A stretch of 64,000 bases of DNA, from assembly GCA_963807735.1 (NCBI GenBank), contig CAWEDI010000035.1:124001-188000 (forward strand), written 5' to 3'. Positions 52,264 through 60,444 of the stretch are shown one piece after another (positions within the stretch are counted from its first letter, which is position 1; every line of letters starts with the position of its first letter). The position numbers and the translations under genes are program-made. A model generated the notes under the pieces. The model ran no database searches and had not been told where the DNA came from. It was given only the letters and a program-made list of their open reading frames with translations. Source of the stretch: Roseiarcus sp963807735 (GTDB lineage Bacteria; Pseudomonadota; Alphaproteobacteria; Rhizobiales; Beijerinckiaceae).

Positions 52264-52428
52264 ACGAGCGCGGCGGCGAGCGCCGCGAGACGTCGGACAC
52301 GCGGGAGCCTGTTACGGAAATCTTGCGCGCATATTCGGACTCGGACGATCGCGCGGCGGCGTCTTTGCGCTGGCACGAGCTTTGCGCGGCCTTCATTCCC
52401 GCCATCGCCTTCAGAGCAAGCGCCTGAA

Positions 52429-53514
52429 ATGTCATCTCCGGCCAAACAGGGGTTCGTCCGTTTCGAGAAGGTGCAGAAGACCTATGACGGCGTCGCGCTG
52501 GTCGTAAAGACGCTCGACCTTTCGATCGCCCGCGGCGAGTTCCTGACCCTGCTCGGCCCCTCGGGCTCCGGCAAGACGACGACGCTGATGATGCTGGCGG
52601 GCTTCGAGAGCGCAACCAGCGGCGAAATCTTTCTCGACGACGAACTCATCAACAACATCCCGCCGCACAAGCGCGGCCTCGGCATGGTGTTCCAGAACTA
52701 CGCGCTGTTTCCGCACATGTCGGTGGCAGACAATGTCGCCTTTCCGCTGCGCGTCCGCGACGTGGCGAAGCCGGAGATCACGACGCGGGTGAAGCGAGCG
52801 CTCGACACCGTGCGCATGGCGGGTTTCGAGGGGCGCAAGCCCTCGCAACTTTCCGGCGGCCAGCAGCAGCGCATCGCGCTGGCGCGCGCGCTGGTGTTCG
52901 AGCCCAAACTGCTGCTGATGGACGAACCGCTCGGCGCGCTCGACAAGCAATTGCGCGAGCATATGCAATACGAGATCAAACATCTGCACGAACGGCTCGG
53001 CCTGACTGTGGTCTATGTGACGCATGACCAGGGCGAGGCGCTGACCATGTCGGACCGCATCGCGGTATTCAACGACGGACGCATCCAGCAACTCGCCGCC
53101 CCAGCCGATCTCTATGAGAAGCCGGAGAACAGCTTCGTCGCTCAGTTCATCGGCGAGAACAACCGGCTGCGCGGCGTCACGCGGGCGATCCGCGACGGAC
53201 GCGCCGACGTCGAACTGGCCGGCGGCGCCATCGTCGAGGCGCTGGCGGTCAACACGCAGGTCGGAAGCGCGACGGAGCTGTCGATCCGGCCCGAGCGCGT
53301 GGAGTTCGAGCCGGATACGGCGGAGGCCACGGCCGAGGGGCGGGTCGAGGAAGTGATCTATCTCGGCGACCACATCCGGGTGCGCATGAACGTACACAAC
53401 GACGACGGTTTCATCGTCAAGCTCCGCAACGCGGCGGGGCGGCGGAAGATCGCGGTCGGCGAGCGGGCGCGCATTGGTTGGCGCATCGCCGACGCGCGGG
53501 CGCTCGATGTTTAA
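52429..53514 (+). CDS. ABC transporter ATPase, spermidine/putrescine type
   Basis: 361 residues. Walker A LLGPSGSGKTT, Q-loop MVFQNYALFPHMS, signature LSGGQQQR, Walker B LLLMDEPLGALDK and the H-loop YVTHDQGEA are intact. The C-terminal part (about 250-361) has a TOBE_2-type domain (RPERVEFEP, VIYLGDHIRVRM). It powers the two permeases at 54818 and 56116. It starts 165 bases after creatinase; a palindromic repeat lies between it and the binding-protein gene. Confidence 0.94.
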   Translation: MSSPAKQGFVRFEKVQKTYDGVALVVKTLDLSIARGEFLTLLGPSGSGKTTTLMMLAGFESATSGEIFLDDELINNIPPHKRGLGMVFQNYALFPHMSVADNVAFPLRVRDVAKPEITTRVKRALDTVRMAGFEGRKPSQLSGGQQQRIALARALVFEPKLLLMDEPLGALDKQLREHMQYEIKHLHERLGLTVVYVTHDQGEALTMSDRIAVFNDGRIQQLAAPADLYEKPENSFVAQFIGENNRLRGVTRAIRDGRADVELAGGAIVEALAVNTQVGSATELSIRPERVEFEPDTAEATAEGRVEEVIYLGDHIRVRMNVHNDDGFIVKLRNAAGRRKIAVGERARIGWRIADARALDV

Positions 53515-53564
53515 CACCAACACTCAATAAGCGTGATCCATTGAGCAAGAAGTACAAAGCCGAA

Positions 53565-53678
53565 CGTCGTCGTGCCCGGGCTTGTCCCGGGCATCTACGC
53601 CGTGCGGCGCTGCTAGCTTTGGAACCTTGCTGCATTGGCGCCGCGTGGATGGCCGGGACAAGCCCGGCCATGACGGCG
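53565..53678. repeat. Dispersed palindromic repeat, family B
   Basis: GTCGTGCCCGGGCTTGTCCC with GGGCATCTACGCCG forms the left side, and CGTGGATGGCCGGGACAAG with CCCGGCCATGAC the right side: a long imperfect palindrome also rich in internal hairpins. It resembles the CCCGGG-CTTGTCCCGGG elements scattered in Bradyrhizobium-type genomes. It sits inside the operon between the ATPase and binding-protein genes, and could allow higher expression of the latter by blocking RNA decay. Confidence 0.8.
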
Positions 53679-53781
53679 CCGGCCCGTGTTCGGCCGGCCA
53701 GATTCATGAGGACTTGGTGTAAAGCTTCGGCGCGCGGGCAAGCGCGTCCGCGGAAATGCGTTTGCAACGGAGGAGTTTGTG

Positions 53782-54861
53782 ATGAGGTATGCGATCCTGA
53801 TGGCCGGCGCCGCTGCGCTAAGCTTTGGCGCCCCGGCGGCGCGCGCGGAATCAATCAACGTCATTTCCTGGGGCGGCGCCTATACGAAGGCGCAGACGGA
53901 GGCCTATCAAAAGCCGTGGATGGCCAAAACCGGCAACACCATTGTCTCGGCCGACTACAATGGCGGCCTCGCCGAGGTAAAGAGCCAGGTCGAGAGCGGC
54001 AACGTGACTTGGGACATCATCGACGTCGAACCTTCGGAGGCTGTCAGCGGCTGCAACGACGGCCTGTTTGAAAAGCTCGACGCCTCCAAGCTGCCGAAGG
54101 GCGACAACGGCGTCGACGCCAAGGATGACTTCATCCCCGGCGCGATCCTCGATTGCGCGATCGGCACGATCGCCTACGCCAATATCTACGGCTACAACTC
54201 GACGAAATTCCCGGGCGACAAGCCAACCAAGGTCGCCGACTTCTTCGACCTGCAGAAATTCCCCGGCAAGCGCGGCCTCAAGAAGGAGGCGAAGGTCAAT
54301 CTCGAAATGGCGCTGATGGCCGACGGCGTCCCGGCCTCCGACGTCTACAAGGTGCTCGCCACCAAGGAGGGCGTCGACCGCGCGTTCAAGAAGCTCGACA
54401 CCCTCAAGGGCTCGGCGGTGTTCTGGGAAGCCGGCGCGCAGCCGCCGCAGTTGCTCGCATCCGGCGAAGTGACGATGACGACGGCTTACAACGGCCGCCT
54501 GTTCACACCGATCGTTCAGGAGAACAAGCCGTTCGTCATCGTCTGGGACGGGCAGCAGCAGGTGTTCGACATGTGGGCGATCCTCAAGGGGTCGAAGAAG
54601 AAGGACGTCGCGTGGGACTTTATCGCCTTCTCGACCTCGACCAAGCCGCTCGCCGATCAGGCCAAATACATCCCTTACGGTCCGGTGCGGAAGTCCTCGG
54701 CGCCGCTGGTCGGCAAATACATGGACGGCAAGACCGATATGGCGCCCAACATGCCGACCAACCCGGCCAACATGGGCAACGCGATCGTGCAGAACGTAGG
54801 ATTCTGGTCCGAGCATTATGACGAGCTCAACGAGCGTTTCATCAACTGGATCGGCAAGTAG
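53782..54861 (+). CDS. ABC transporter periplasmic binding protein, PotD-like
   Basis: 359 residues from the ATG at 53782 (GGAGG eight bases upstream). Signal peptide MRYAILMAGAAALSFGAPAARA (about 22 residues), then INVISWGGAYTKAQTEAY, the usual opening of the COG0687 family, and IVWDGQQQVFDMWAILKGS near the hinge. Homologues bind polyamines, but also other cationic compounds; within a creatinase cluster a guanidino substrate such as creatine or guanidinoacetate is plausible. The next gene overlaps it by 44 bases. Confidence 0.9.
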   Translation: MRYAILMAGAAALSFGAPAARAESINVISWGGAYTKAQTEAYQKPWMAKTGNTIVSADYNGGLAEVKSQVESGNVTWDIIDVEPSEAVSGCNDGLFEKLDASKLPKGDNGVDAKDDFIPGAILDCAIGTIAYANIYGYNSTKFPGDKPTKVADFFDLQKFPGKRGLKKEAKVNLEMALMADGVPASDVYKVLATKEGVDRAFKKLDTLKGSAVFWEAGAQPPQLLASGEVTMTTAYNGRLFTPIVQENKPFVIVWDGQQQVFDMWAILKGSKKKDVAWDFIAFSTSTKPLADQAKYIPYGPVRKSSAPLVGKYMDGKTDMAPNMPTNPANMGNAIVQNVGFWSEHYDELNERFINWIGK

Positions 54862-56116
54862 CGCGCGAGATCGCGTCGCCGAGGCGACGGACCTCGACGG
54901 CCGGGCGCTGCGGCTGCGGCTTGCGCGCGCGGAGCGCCGCAGCCGTTTCCGCGCGTTCTTGCTGGTCGCGCCGTTGCTCGCCTTTGTGCTGGTGAGCTTT
55001 CTGGCGCCGATTTTCACGCTGGTTCGTCAGTCCGCCTACAATACGCTCGTCTCCGCCAACCTGCCGGAGACGACGCGGCTGTTGGCGGCCTGGCGTCCTG
55101 ACGCGCCCGTGCCCGAGCCGCTGTGCGCGGCGTTCGTCACGGAGATGCGCGCCGCGCACGCGATTGACGCCGCGCTGCCGTCGCGCATCGCCACCTATGT
55201 CAACCGCGAGCGCGCCGGCTCGCTTTCGCACGTCAAACAAGTGGCGACCGCTTCGGGCCTCGCGGCGCCCTATTGCGCCGCCCTCGCCAAGCTCAACGAC
55301 GATTGGGCGCAGCCAGACATCTGGGGCGCGCTGAAGGTCGTGGCGCCGGCGTTTTCGCCGCGCTTTTTCCTGCAGGCGGTCGACTATCGCCTTGAAGCGG
55401 ACGGAAGCATCAGGCCGCAGTCGCCGGACGACGCGATCCACCTCTTGCTGTTCCGACGCACGCTGTGGGTGGCGGCGAGCGTCACGCTCATCGCCGCGTT
55501 GCTCGGCTTCCCCGTGGCGTTCCTGCTCGCGCATTTGCCAACGCGTTCGTCGAACTTGTTGCTGATCGTCGTGCTGCTGCCGTTCTGGACCTCGCTGCTG
55601 GTGCGCACGACGGCGTGGATCGCATTGTTGCAGCAGAACGGCGTCGTCAATGATGCGCTGGTGGCGCTCGGGCTCATCGACGACAAGCACCGGCCCGAGA
55701 TGATGTACAACATGTTCGCCACGCTCATCGTGATGACGCATGTGCTGCTGCCGTTCATGATCCTGCCGCTGTTTTCGGTGATGAAGGGCGTGAGCCCGAC
55801 CTACGTGCGCGCCGCGCTGTCGCTCGGCGCGACGCCGTGGACGGCGTTCTGGCGCGTCTATTTCCCGCAGACGCTGCCCGGCCTCGGCGCCGGCTGTCTG
55901 CTCGTGTTCATTCTCGCCGTCGGCTATTACATCACGCCGGCGCTGGTCGGCGGGCAGAGCGGGCAACTGATCTCCAACATCATCGCCTTCCATATGCAGA
56001 AGACGCTCAACTGGCCGCTCGCCTCGGCGATCGGCACGCTGCTGCTGGTCGGCGTGCTGCTGCTCTACTGGCTCTACAACCGCATCGTCGGGATCGAGAA
56101 AATGAAGTTCGCTTGA
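54818..56116 (+). CDS. ABC transporter permease, PotB-like, with large periplasmic domain
   Basis: 432 residues. The ATG at 54818 lies inside the binding-protein gene and no later start is clearly better. TM1 spans about 47-68 (AFLLVAPLLAFVLVSFLAPIF). Between TM1 and TM2 (about 210) is an unusually long periplasmic stretch of about 140 residues containing two cysteines (EPLCAAF, APYCAAL). The core has six helices in all and the EAA-type loop YVRAALSLGATPWTAFWRVYFPQTLPG, which contacts the ATPase. Its stop overlaps the second permease start (TGATG). Confidence 0.9.
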   Translation: MTSSTSVSSTGSASSARDRVAEATDLDGRALRLRLARAERRSRFRAFLLVAPLLAFVLVSFLAPIFTLVRQSAYNTLVSANLPETTRLLAAWRPDAPVPEPLCAAFVTEMRAAHAIDAALPSRIATYVNRERAGSLSHVKQVATASGLAAPYCAALAKLNDDWAQPDIWGALKVVAPAFSPRFFLQAVDYRLEADGSIRPQSPDDAIHLLLFRRTLWVAASVTLIAALLGFPVAFLLAHLPTRSSNLLLIVVLLPFWTSLLVRTTAWIALLQQNGVVNDALVALGLIDDKHRPEMMYNMFATLIVMTHVLLPFMILPLFSVMKGVSPTYVRAALSLGATPWTAFWRVYFPQTLPGLGAGCLLVFILAVGYYITPALVGGQSGQLISNIIAFHMQKTLNWPLASAIGTLLLVGVLLLYWLYNRIVGIEKMKFA

Positions 56117-57042
56117 TGGCGAAACGGCCCTCGCCTCTGCCGCCTTACGCCAGCGCGTCGGACATCTTCGCGCACTACGGCCTGCGCGTCTTCTGCGCGG
56201 CGGTGTTCGTGTTTCTCGTCGCGCCGATCCTCGTCATCATCCCGTTGTCGTTCAACGCCGAGAGCTTCTTCAGCTTCACCAGCGGCATGTTGGCCCTGAA
56301 GCCGGAAGCCTATTCGCTGAAATGGTACCGCGACATTTTCGTCAACGGCATGGAAGCGCCGGACGTGGCGTTCGGCTGGGATTGGCTGGTTGATTCCTGG
56401 CGGCACGGCCAATGGATGCTGGCGCTGCAAAACAGCCTGATCGTCGGCGTGTCGGCGACCTTGCTCGCGACCGCGCTCGGCACGCTGGCGGCGGTCGGCC
56501 TGTCGCGGCCGGAAATGCCGTGGCGCGGCCTCATCATGGGTCTGCTGATCTCGCCGATGATTGTGCCGATCATCATCACCGCGACGGGGATGTTCTTCTT
56601 CTTCTCCTCGGTCGGGCTGGCGCAGACCTATTTCGGCCTCATCCTCGCCCATGCGCTGCTCGGCACGCCGTTCGTCGTCATCACCGTGACGGCGACGCTT
56701 GCCTCGTTCGATCGCTCGTTGATGCGCGCCGCCGCCAATCTCGGCGCCGGGCCGCTGCGCGCGTTCTTTTCGATCCAGGCGCCGCTGATCCTGCCGGGCG
56801 TGGTGTCGGGCGCATTGTTCGCGTTCGTCACCTCGTTCGACGAGGTCGTCGTCGTGCTGTTTCTCGCCGAGCCGGACCAGCGCACCATCCCGCGGCAAAT
56901 GTGGTCGGGGTTGCGCGAACAGTTGAGCCCGACCATTCTTGCCGTCGCCACCATTCTGGTGGCGATCTCGCTGGCGCTGCTGATGTCGCTGGAGCTGTTG
57001 CGCCGGCACGTCGAACGCCTGAAGGCCGCCGCGCCGATCTGA
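56116..57042 (+). CDS. ABC transporter permease, PotC-like
   Basis: 308 residues from the ATG at 56116, overlapping the previous stop by one base. Six transmembrane helices; the EAA loop is LMRAAANLGAGPLRAFFSIQAPLILPG. The segments LLISPMIVPIIITATGMFFFFS and FAFVTSFDEVVVVLFLAEP agree with the PotC side of the channel. Together with the PotB-like protein it forms the import channel. The DUF1989 gene begins 10 bases later. Confidence 0.93.
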   Translation: MAKRPSPLPPYASASDIFAHYGLRVFCAAVFVFLVAPILVIIPLSFNAESFFSFTSGMLALKPEAYSLKWYRDIFVNGMEAPDVAFGWDWLVDSWRHGQWMLALQNSLIVGVSATLLATALGTLAAVGLSRPEMPWRGLIMGLLISPMIVPIIITATGMFFFFSSVGLAQTYFGLILAHALLGTPFVVITVTATLASFDRSLMRAAANLGAGPLRAFFSIQAPLILPGVVSGALFAFVTSFDEVVVVLFLAEPDQRTIPRQMWSGLREQLSPTILAVATILVAISLALLMSLELLRRHVERLKAAAPI

Positions 57043-57051
57043 GAGGAAACG

Positions 57052-57645
57052 ATGAGCGCTGAACTCTTGACCGTGCCGGCCCGCCGCGGGCGCGCGGTGC
57101 GGCTGGCGAAAGGCCAGTCGTTGAAGATCGTCAACACCCACGGCCATCAGGTCTGCGACACCTGGGCGTTCAGCGCCGAAGATCCGCACGAGTTCATGTC
57201 GATGGAGCACACGCGCCCGACGCTCGGCAAGATCTTCCCGGCCAAGGGCGATTACCTCTACTCCAACCGCCGTCGGCCGATCCTGCTGCTGGCCGAGGAC
57301 ACTTCGCCCGGCCGCCACGACACGATTGTCGCCGCCTGCGACGACTACCGCTACGGGCTGCTCGGCTGCAAAGACTATCACGACAACTGCACCGACAATC
57401 TGATCGCCGCGATGCGCGCCATCCATGCGCCGCTGCCGGAAGTGCCGCAGCCGCTCAACCTGTGGATGAACATTCCGGTCAGCCCCGATGGCAAGATCGA
57501 GTTCGGCCTGCCGCTGTCGAAGGCCGGCGACTATGTCGTCTTGCGCGCCGAGATGGACGTCGTCATCGCCATGTCGGCCTGCCCGCAGGACATTCTACCG
57601 ATCAACGGCAACAATCCCGTCGAAGTCCACTACCAGGTCCTCTGA
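57052..57645 (+). CDS. DUF1989 (urea carboxylase-associated) family protein
   Basis: 197 residues from the ATG at 57052, with GAGAGGAAAC upstream. Family motifs are RRGRAVRLAKGQSLKIVNT, QVCDTWAFSA, HDTIVAACDDYRYGLLG and HDNCTDNL. DUF1989 proteins occur beside urea/guanidine carboxylases, and the CgdA/CgdB pair has been shown to be a carboxyguanidine deiminase. Here only one DUF1989 protein is present and no carboxylase is near, so its substrate may be another guanidino or ureido intermediate of the creatinase pathway. That is inference. Confidence 0.92.
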   Translation: MSAELLTVPARRGRAVRLAKGQSLKIVNTHGHQVCDTWAFSAEDPHEFMSMEHTRPTLGKIFPAKGDYLYSNRRRPILLLAEDTSPGRHDTIVAACDDYRYGLLGCKDYHDNCTDNLIAAMRAIHAPLPEVPQPLNLWMNIPVSPDGKIEFGLPLSKAGDYVVLRAEMDVVIAMSACPQDILPINGNNPVEVHYQVL

Positions 57646-57646
57646 G

Positions 57647-58060
57647 ATGGCCGCTCATACTCGCATCCGCCCGTTCAACACGCGCGACACCTATCCCGAG
57701 CAGAAGCTCGACAACGATCTCTGTCAGGCGGTGGTCGCCAGGGGCGCGACGGTGTTTTTGCGCGGGCAGGTTTCGCAGGACCTCGAAACGCGCGAGTCGC
57801 TGCACGTCGGCGACGCCGGCGCGCAGGCGGCCCAGGCGATGGCCAACATCAAGCTGCTGATGGAGGAGGCCGGCGGCTCGCTTGAGCACGTCTGCCGCAT
57901 TGTCATTTATCTCACCGACATTCGCCACCGCGAGGCCGTCTATCGCGAAACGGGCAAGTGGTTGAAGGGCGTGTTCCCGGTCTCGACAGGACTGGTCGTA
58001 ACGGCGCTGGCGCGACCGGAATGGCTCGTGGAGATCGAAGCCACCGCCGTGATCCCATGA
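57647..58060 (+). CDS. RidA family protein
   Basis: 137 residues, ATG at 57647 one base after the DUF1989 stop. RidA proteins hydrolyse reactive enamines or imines from amino-acid breakdown. VFLRGQVSQDLETRE, NIKLLMEEAGGSLEHVCRIVIYLTDI and the Arg in LARPEWLVEIEATAV (equivalent to Arg105 of RidA) are present, so imine deaminase activity is possible. In this cluster it may clear an imine formed from sarcosine or a related amine. The stop overlaps the start of DUF1028 (ATGA). Confidence 0.93.
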   Translation: MAAHTRIRPFNTRDTYPEQKLDNDLCQAVVARGATVFLRGQVSQDLETRESLHVGDAGAQAAQAMANIKLLMEEAGGSLEHVCRIVIYLTDIRHREAVYRETGKWLKGVFPVSTGLVVTALARPEWLVEIEATAVIP

Positions 58061-58734
58061 CGTTCTCGATCGCCGGCCGCTGCGCCGCAACCAACACGTT
58101 CGGCGTCGCCATCGCGACGTCCTCGATCGCCGTGGGGGCGCGCTGTCCGCATGCGCGAGCCGGCGTCGGCGCGGTGGCGACGCAGAACGTCACCGATCCG
58201 GCGCTGGGTCCGTTGCTGCTCGACCTGATGGAGCGGGGCCTATCCGCGCGCGCGGCGATCGAGGCCGTCACGCAAGACCGGCCGCATATCGCGCATCGGC
58301 AATTGACGGCGGTCGATCGCCACGGCGGCGCGTTCTGCTTCTCGGGTTCGCGCATTCTCGGGCTGCATGGCGAGAGCGTGCGCCCCGACTGCGTCGCCGC
58401 CGGCAATCTGCTCGCCACCGCCGACGTGCCCGCGGCGATGACGGCGGCGTTCGCCGCCTCGGCGGGCGAACCGCTCGGCGACCGGCTGATGACGGCGCTG
58501 CAAGCTGCGCTGACGGCGGGCGGCGAAGCGGGCCCCGTGCATTCGGCGGCGCTGATCGTCGTCACGGATGCGCCATACCCTTACGCGAGCCTGCGGATCG
58601 ACTGGCACGACAGCGACCCCGTCGGGGCGCTCGCGGCGTTATGGCGCGCCTACGCGCCGCAAGCCGAGGCTTACGCGACCCGCGCCCGCAATCCCGAAGC
58701 CGCGCCGAGCTACAGCGCGCCGGGCGATCCCTAG
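58057..58734 (+). CDS. DUF1028 family protein, predicted Ntn-type hydrolase
   Basis: 225 residues from the ATG at 58057, overlapping the RidA stop. Signature MTFSIAGRCAATNTFGVAIATS, then VGAVATQNVTDPALGP and SGSRILGLHGESVRPDCVAAGN, all family hallmarks. DUF1028 proteins are thought to be Ntn-hydrolase-like and amide-cleaving; no activity is assigned. In many bacteria they accompany RidA and amine-degradation genes. The last gene of the cluster; a long palindromic repeat follows. Confidence 0.9.
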   Translation: MTFSIAGRCAATNTFGVAIATSSIAVGARCPHARAGVGAVATQNVTDPALGPLLLDLMERGLSARAAIEAVTQDRPHIAHRQLTAVDRHGGAFCFSGSRILGLHGESVRPDCVAAGNLLATADVPAAMTAAFAASAGEPLGDRLMTALQAALTAGGEAGPVHSAALIVVTDAPYPYASLRIDWHDSDPVGALAALWRAYAPQAEAYATRARNPEAAPSYSAPGDP

Positions 58735-58760
58735 GTCGCTTTCTCTCTGAAACGATCCGC

Positions 58761-58871
58761 GCCGTCATGGCGAGGAGCGCAGCGACGAAGCCATCCAGCC
58801 CCTCCGCGATCGTCCGTCAAGCCGTAAATCACGGAGGGGCTGGATGGCTTCGCTTCGCTCGCCATGACGGC
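58761..58871. repeat. Dispersed palindromic repeat, family A, copy 2 (111 bases)
   Basis: Perfect outer arms GCCGTCATGGCGAG (58761-58774) and CTCGCCATGACGGC (58858-58871), and inner arms GAAGCCATCCAGCCCCTCCG and CGGAGGGGCTGGATGGCTTC around a 25-base loop. It lies exactly between the convergent DUF1028 and hemH genes and touches the hemH stop, so it may end transcription from both sides. The outer arms are the same as in the copy at 41938-42016. Confidence 0.92.
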
Positions 58872-59924
58872 TCACGCCCAGCCGGAAAGCTCGCGGCGCG
58901 CGACGGTCTCCAGCACCGCGATTCCCTCGTCGCTGTCATTAAGACACGGGATCGCCGCGAAGCGCTCGCCGCCGGCGTGGTGGAAATATTCGGCGTTCTC
59001 GACGCCGATTTCCTCGAGCGTCTCCAGGCAATCGGCGGCGAAGCCCGGAGTGACGACGGCAAGCCGCTTCACGCCCTCCTGCGCCAGCGCCTTCACGGTC
59101 ATGTCGGTGTAGGGCTTCAGCCATTCCGCGCCGCCGAACCGCGATTGAAAAGTCATGCGCAACCGCCGCTCGTCCAGTCCGAGCGCGTCGCGCAACAATC
59201 GCGTCGTCTTGGCGCAATGGCAGAAGTAAGGATCGCCCTTATCGAAATAATCCTGCGGTATGCCGTGGAAGGAGGCGAGGATCACCTCGGGCTCAAAATC
59301 CAGCTTCGCCAGCGAGGCGCGTGTCGAGGCGGCGAGCGCGTCGATATAGGCGGGCTCGTCATAGTAAGGTGCGGCGACGCGCAGCGTCGGCTGCCAGCGC
59401 ATCGCCTTCAACGCGTCGAACGCCTTGTCGCACACGGTCGCCGAGGTTGCGGCGCAATATTGCGGATAGAGCGGGACCAACAGCACGCGATCGCAACCCG
59501 CCTGCTGGAGGGCGGTCAACCGGCTCGCGATCGAGGGCTTGCCGTAGCGCATCGCCCATTCCACGACGATCGGCCGCGCCGTCCCGGAGAGCCGCTCGGC
59601 GAGCCGTCTTGCCTGTGAGGACGTGATCGTCTTCAGCGGCCCTTCGTTGAGCTCCTTGTTCCAGATCGAATCGTAGTCTTTGCCTTTCACGCCGGGGCGG
59701 CGCGTGAGGATGATGAGATTGAGGATCGGCCACCACAGCCAACGCGGCGTTTCGATCACGCGCCGGTCCGACAGGAACTCCTTCAGATAGCGCCGCATCG
59801 ACCAATAATCAGTCGCCTCCGGCGTGCCGAGATTGACGATCAGCACGCCGACTTTGCCGCTAGGCGCGGCTGGATGGCCTGCGGGTCGCGGGTCGGCGAA
59901 GGCGAGGGGTGGGCTCGCGTTCAT
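58872..59924 (-). CDS. hemH: Ferrochelatase
   Basis: 350 residues from the ATG at 59924 (a TTG four codons earlier is weaker). It inserts iron into protoporphyrin IX, the last step of heme synthesis. Motifs KVGVLIVNLGTPEA, VVEWAMRYGKPSI, VPLYPQY, ILASFHGIPQDYFDKGDPY with the catalytic His, FQSRFGGAEWLKPYTD and the Glu-rich CLETLEEIGVE. No extra C-terminal Fe-S cysteine cluster is obvious. It is followed by a 19-base GC hairpin (59948-59966) in the spacer before msrB. Confidence 0.97.
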   Translation of the reverse strand: MNASPPLAFADPRPAGHPAAPSGKVGVLIVNLGTPEATDYWSMRRYLKEFLSDRRVIETPRWLWWPILNLIILTRRPGVKGKDYDSIWNKELNEGPLKTITSSQARRLAERLSGTARPIVVEWAMRYGKPSIASRLTALQQAGCDRVLLVPLYPQYCAATSATVCDKAFDALKAMRWQPTLRVAAPYYDEPAYIDALAASTRASLAKLDFEPEVILASFHGIPQDYFDKGDPYFCHCAKTTRLLRDALGLDERRLRMTFQSRFGGAEWLKPYTDMTVKALAQEGVKRLAVVTPGFAADCLETLEEIGVENAEYFHHAGGERFAAIPCLNDSDEGIAVLETVARRELSGWA

Positions 59925-59988
59925 GCGAGGCGCCAAGCCTCCGTCATGCCCGCGCGCATCGCGGGCGCCGCTGTCCCCCGTTGCGCCT

Positions 59989-60399
59989 TCACGCGTCGGT
60001 CGCCGGCATGAAATTCGTCGCCACGCCGTTGATGCAATAACGCAGGCCCGTCGGCGGAGGGCCGTCGGGGAACACGTGGCCGAGATGCGAGCCGCAGCGC
60101 GCGCAATGCACCTCCGTCCGCGTCATGCCCCAGGATCGGTCGGTCGAGGTCTCCACCGCGCCGGGCAGCGGATCGTTGAAGCTCGGCCAGCCCGTGCCGC
60201 TCTCGAACTTGAACTTCGATTCGAACAGCGGCTGATCGCAGCCGGCGCAGGTGAACACGCCCGGCCGCTTCTCCCAGTTCAGCGCGCAGGAGCCGGCGCG
60301 CTCGGTGCCATGCTCGCGCATGATGTGGAATTGTTCGGGGGTCAGTCGCTTGCGCCACTCGGCGTCGGTGTGGGTGACAGGATAGGTCTTGGCGTCCAT
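59989..60399 (-). CDS. msrB: Peptide-methionine (R)-S-oxide reductase
   Basis: 136 residues from the ATG at 60399 (AAGGAG upstream). It repairs methionine-R-sulfoxide using thioredoxin. Zinc ligands are in TCAGCDQ and CARCGSHLGH; the active Cys is in RYCINGVATNF. No signal peptide, so cytoplasmic. The partner msrA is 2.4 kb away on the same strand, with a glucan exporter and a GYD protein between them. Confidence 0.97.
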   Translation of the reverse strand: MDAKTYPVTHTDAEWRKRLTPEQFHIMREHGTERAGSCALNWEKRPGVFTCAGCDQPLFESKFKFESGTGWPSFNDPLPGAVETSTDRSWGMTRTEVHCARCGSHLGHVFPDGPPPTGLRYCINGVATNFMPATDA

Positions 60400-60444
60400 C
60401 GCGGGTCTCCTTACCGCCCCCATATCGTCGCTCGCCGGCGCCCT

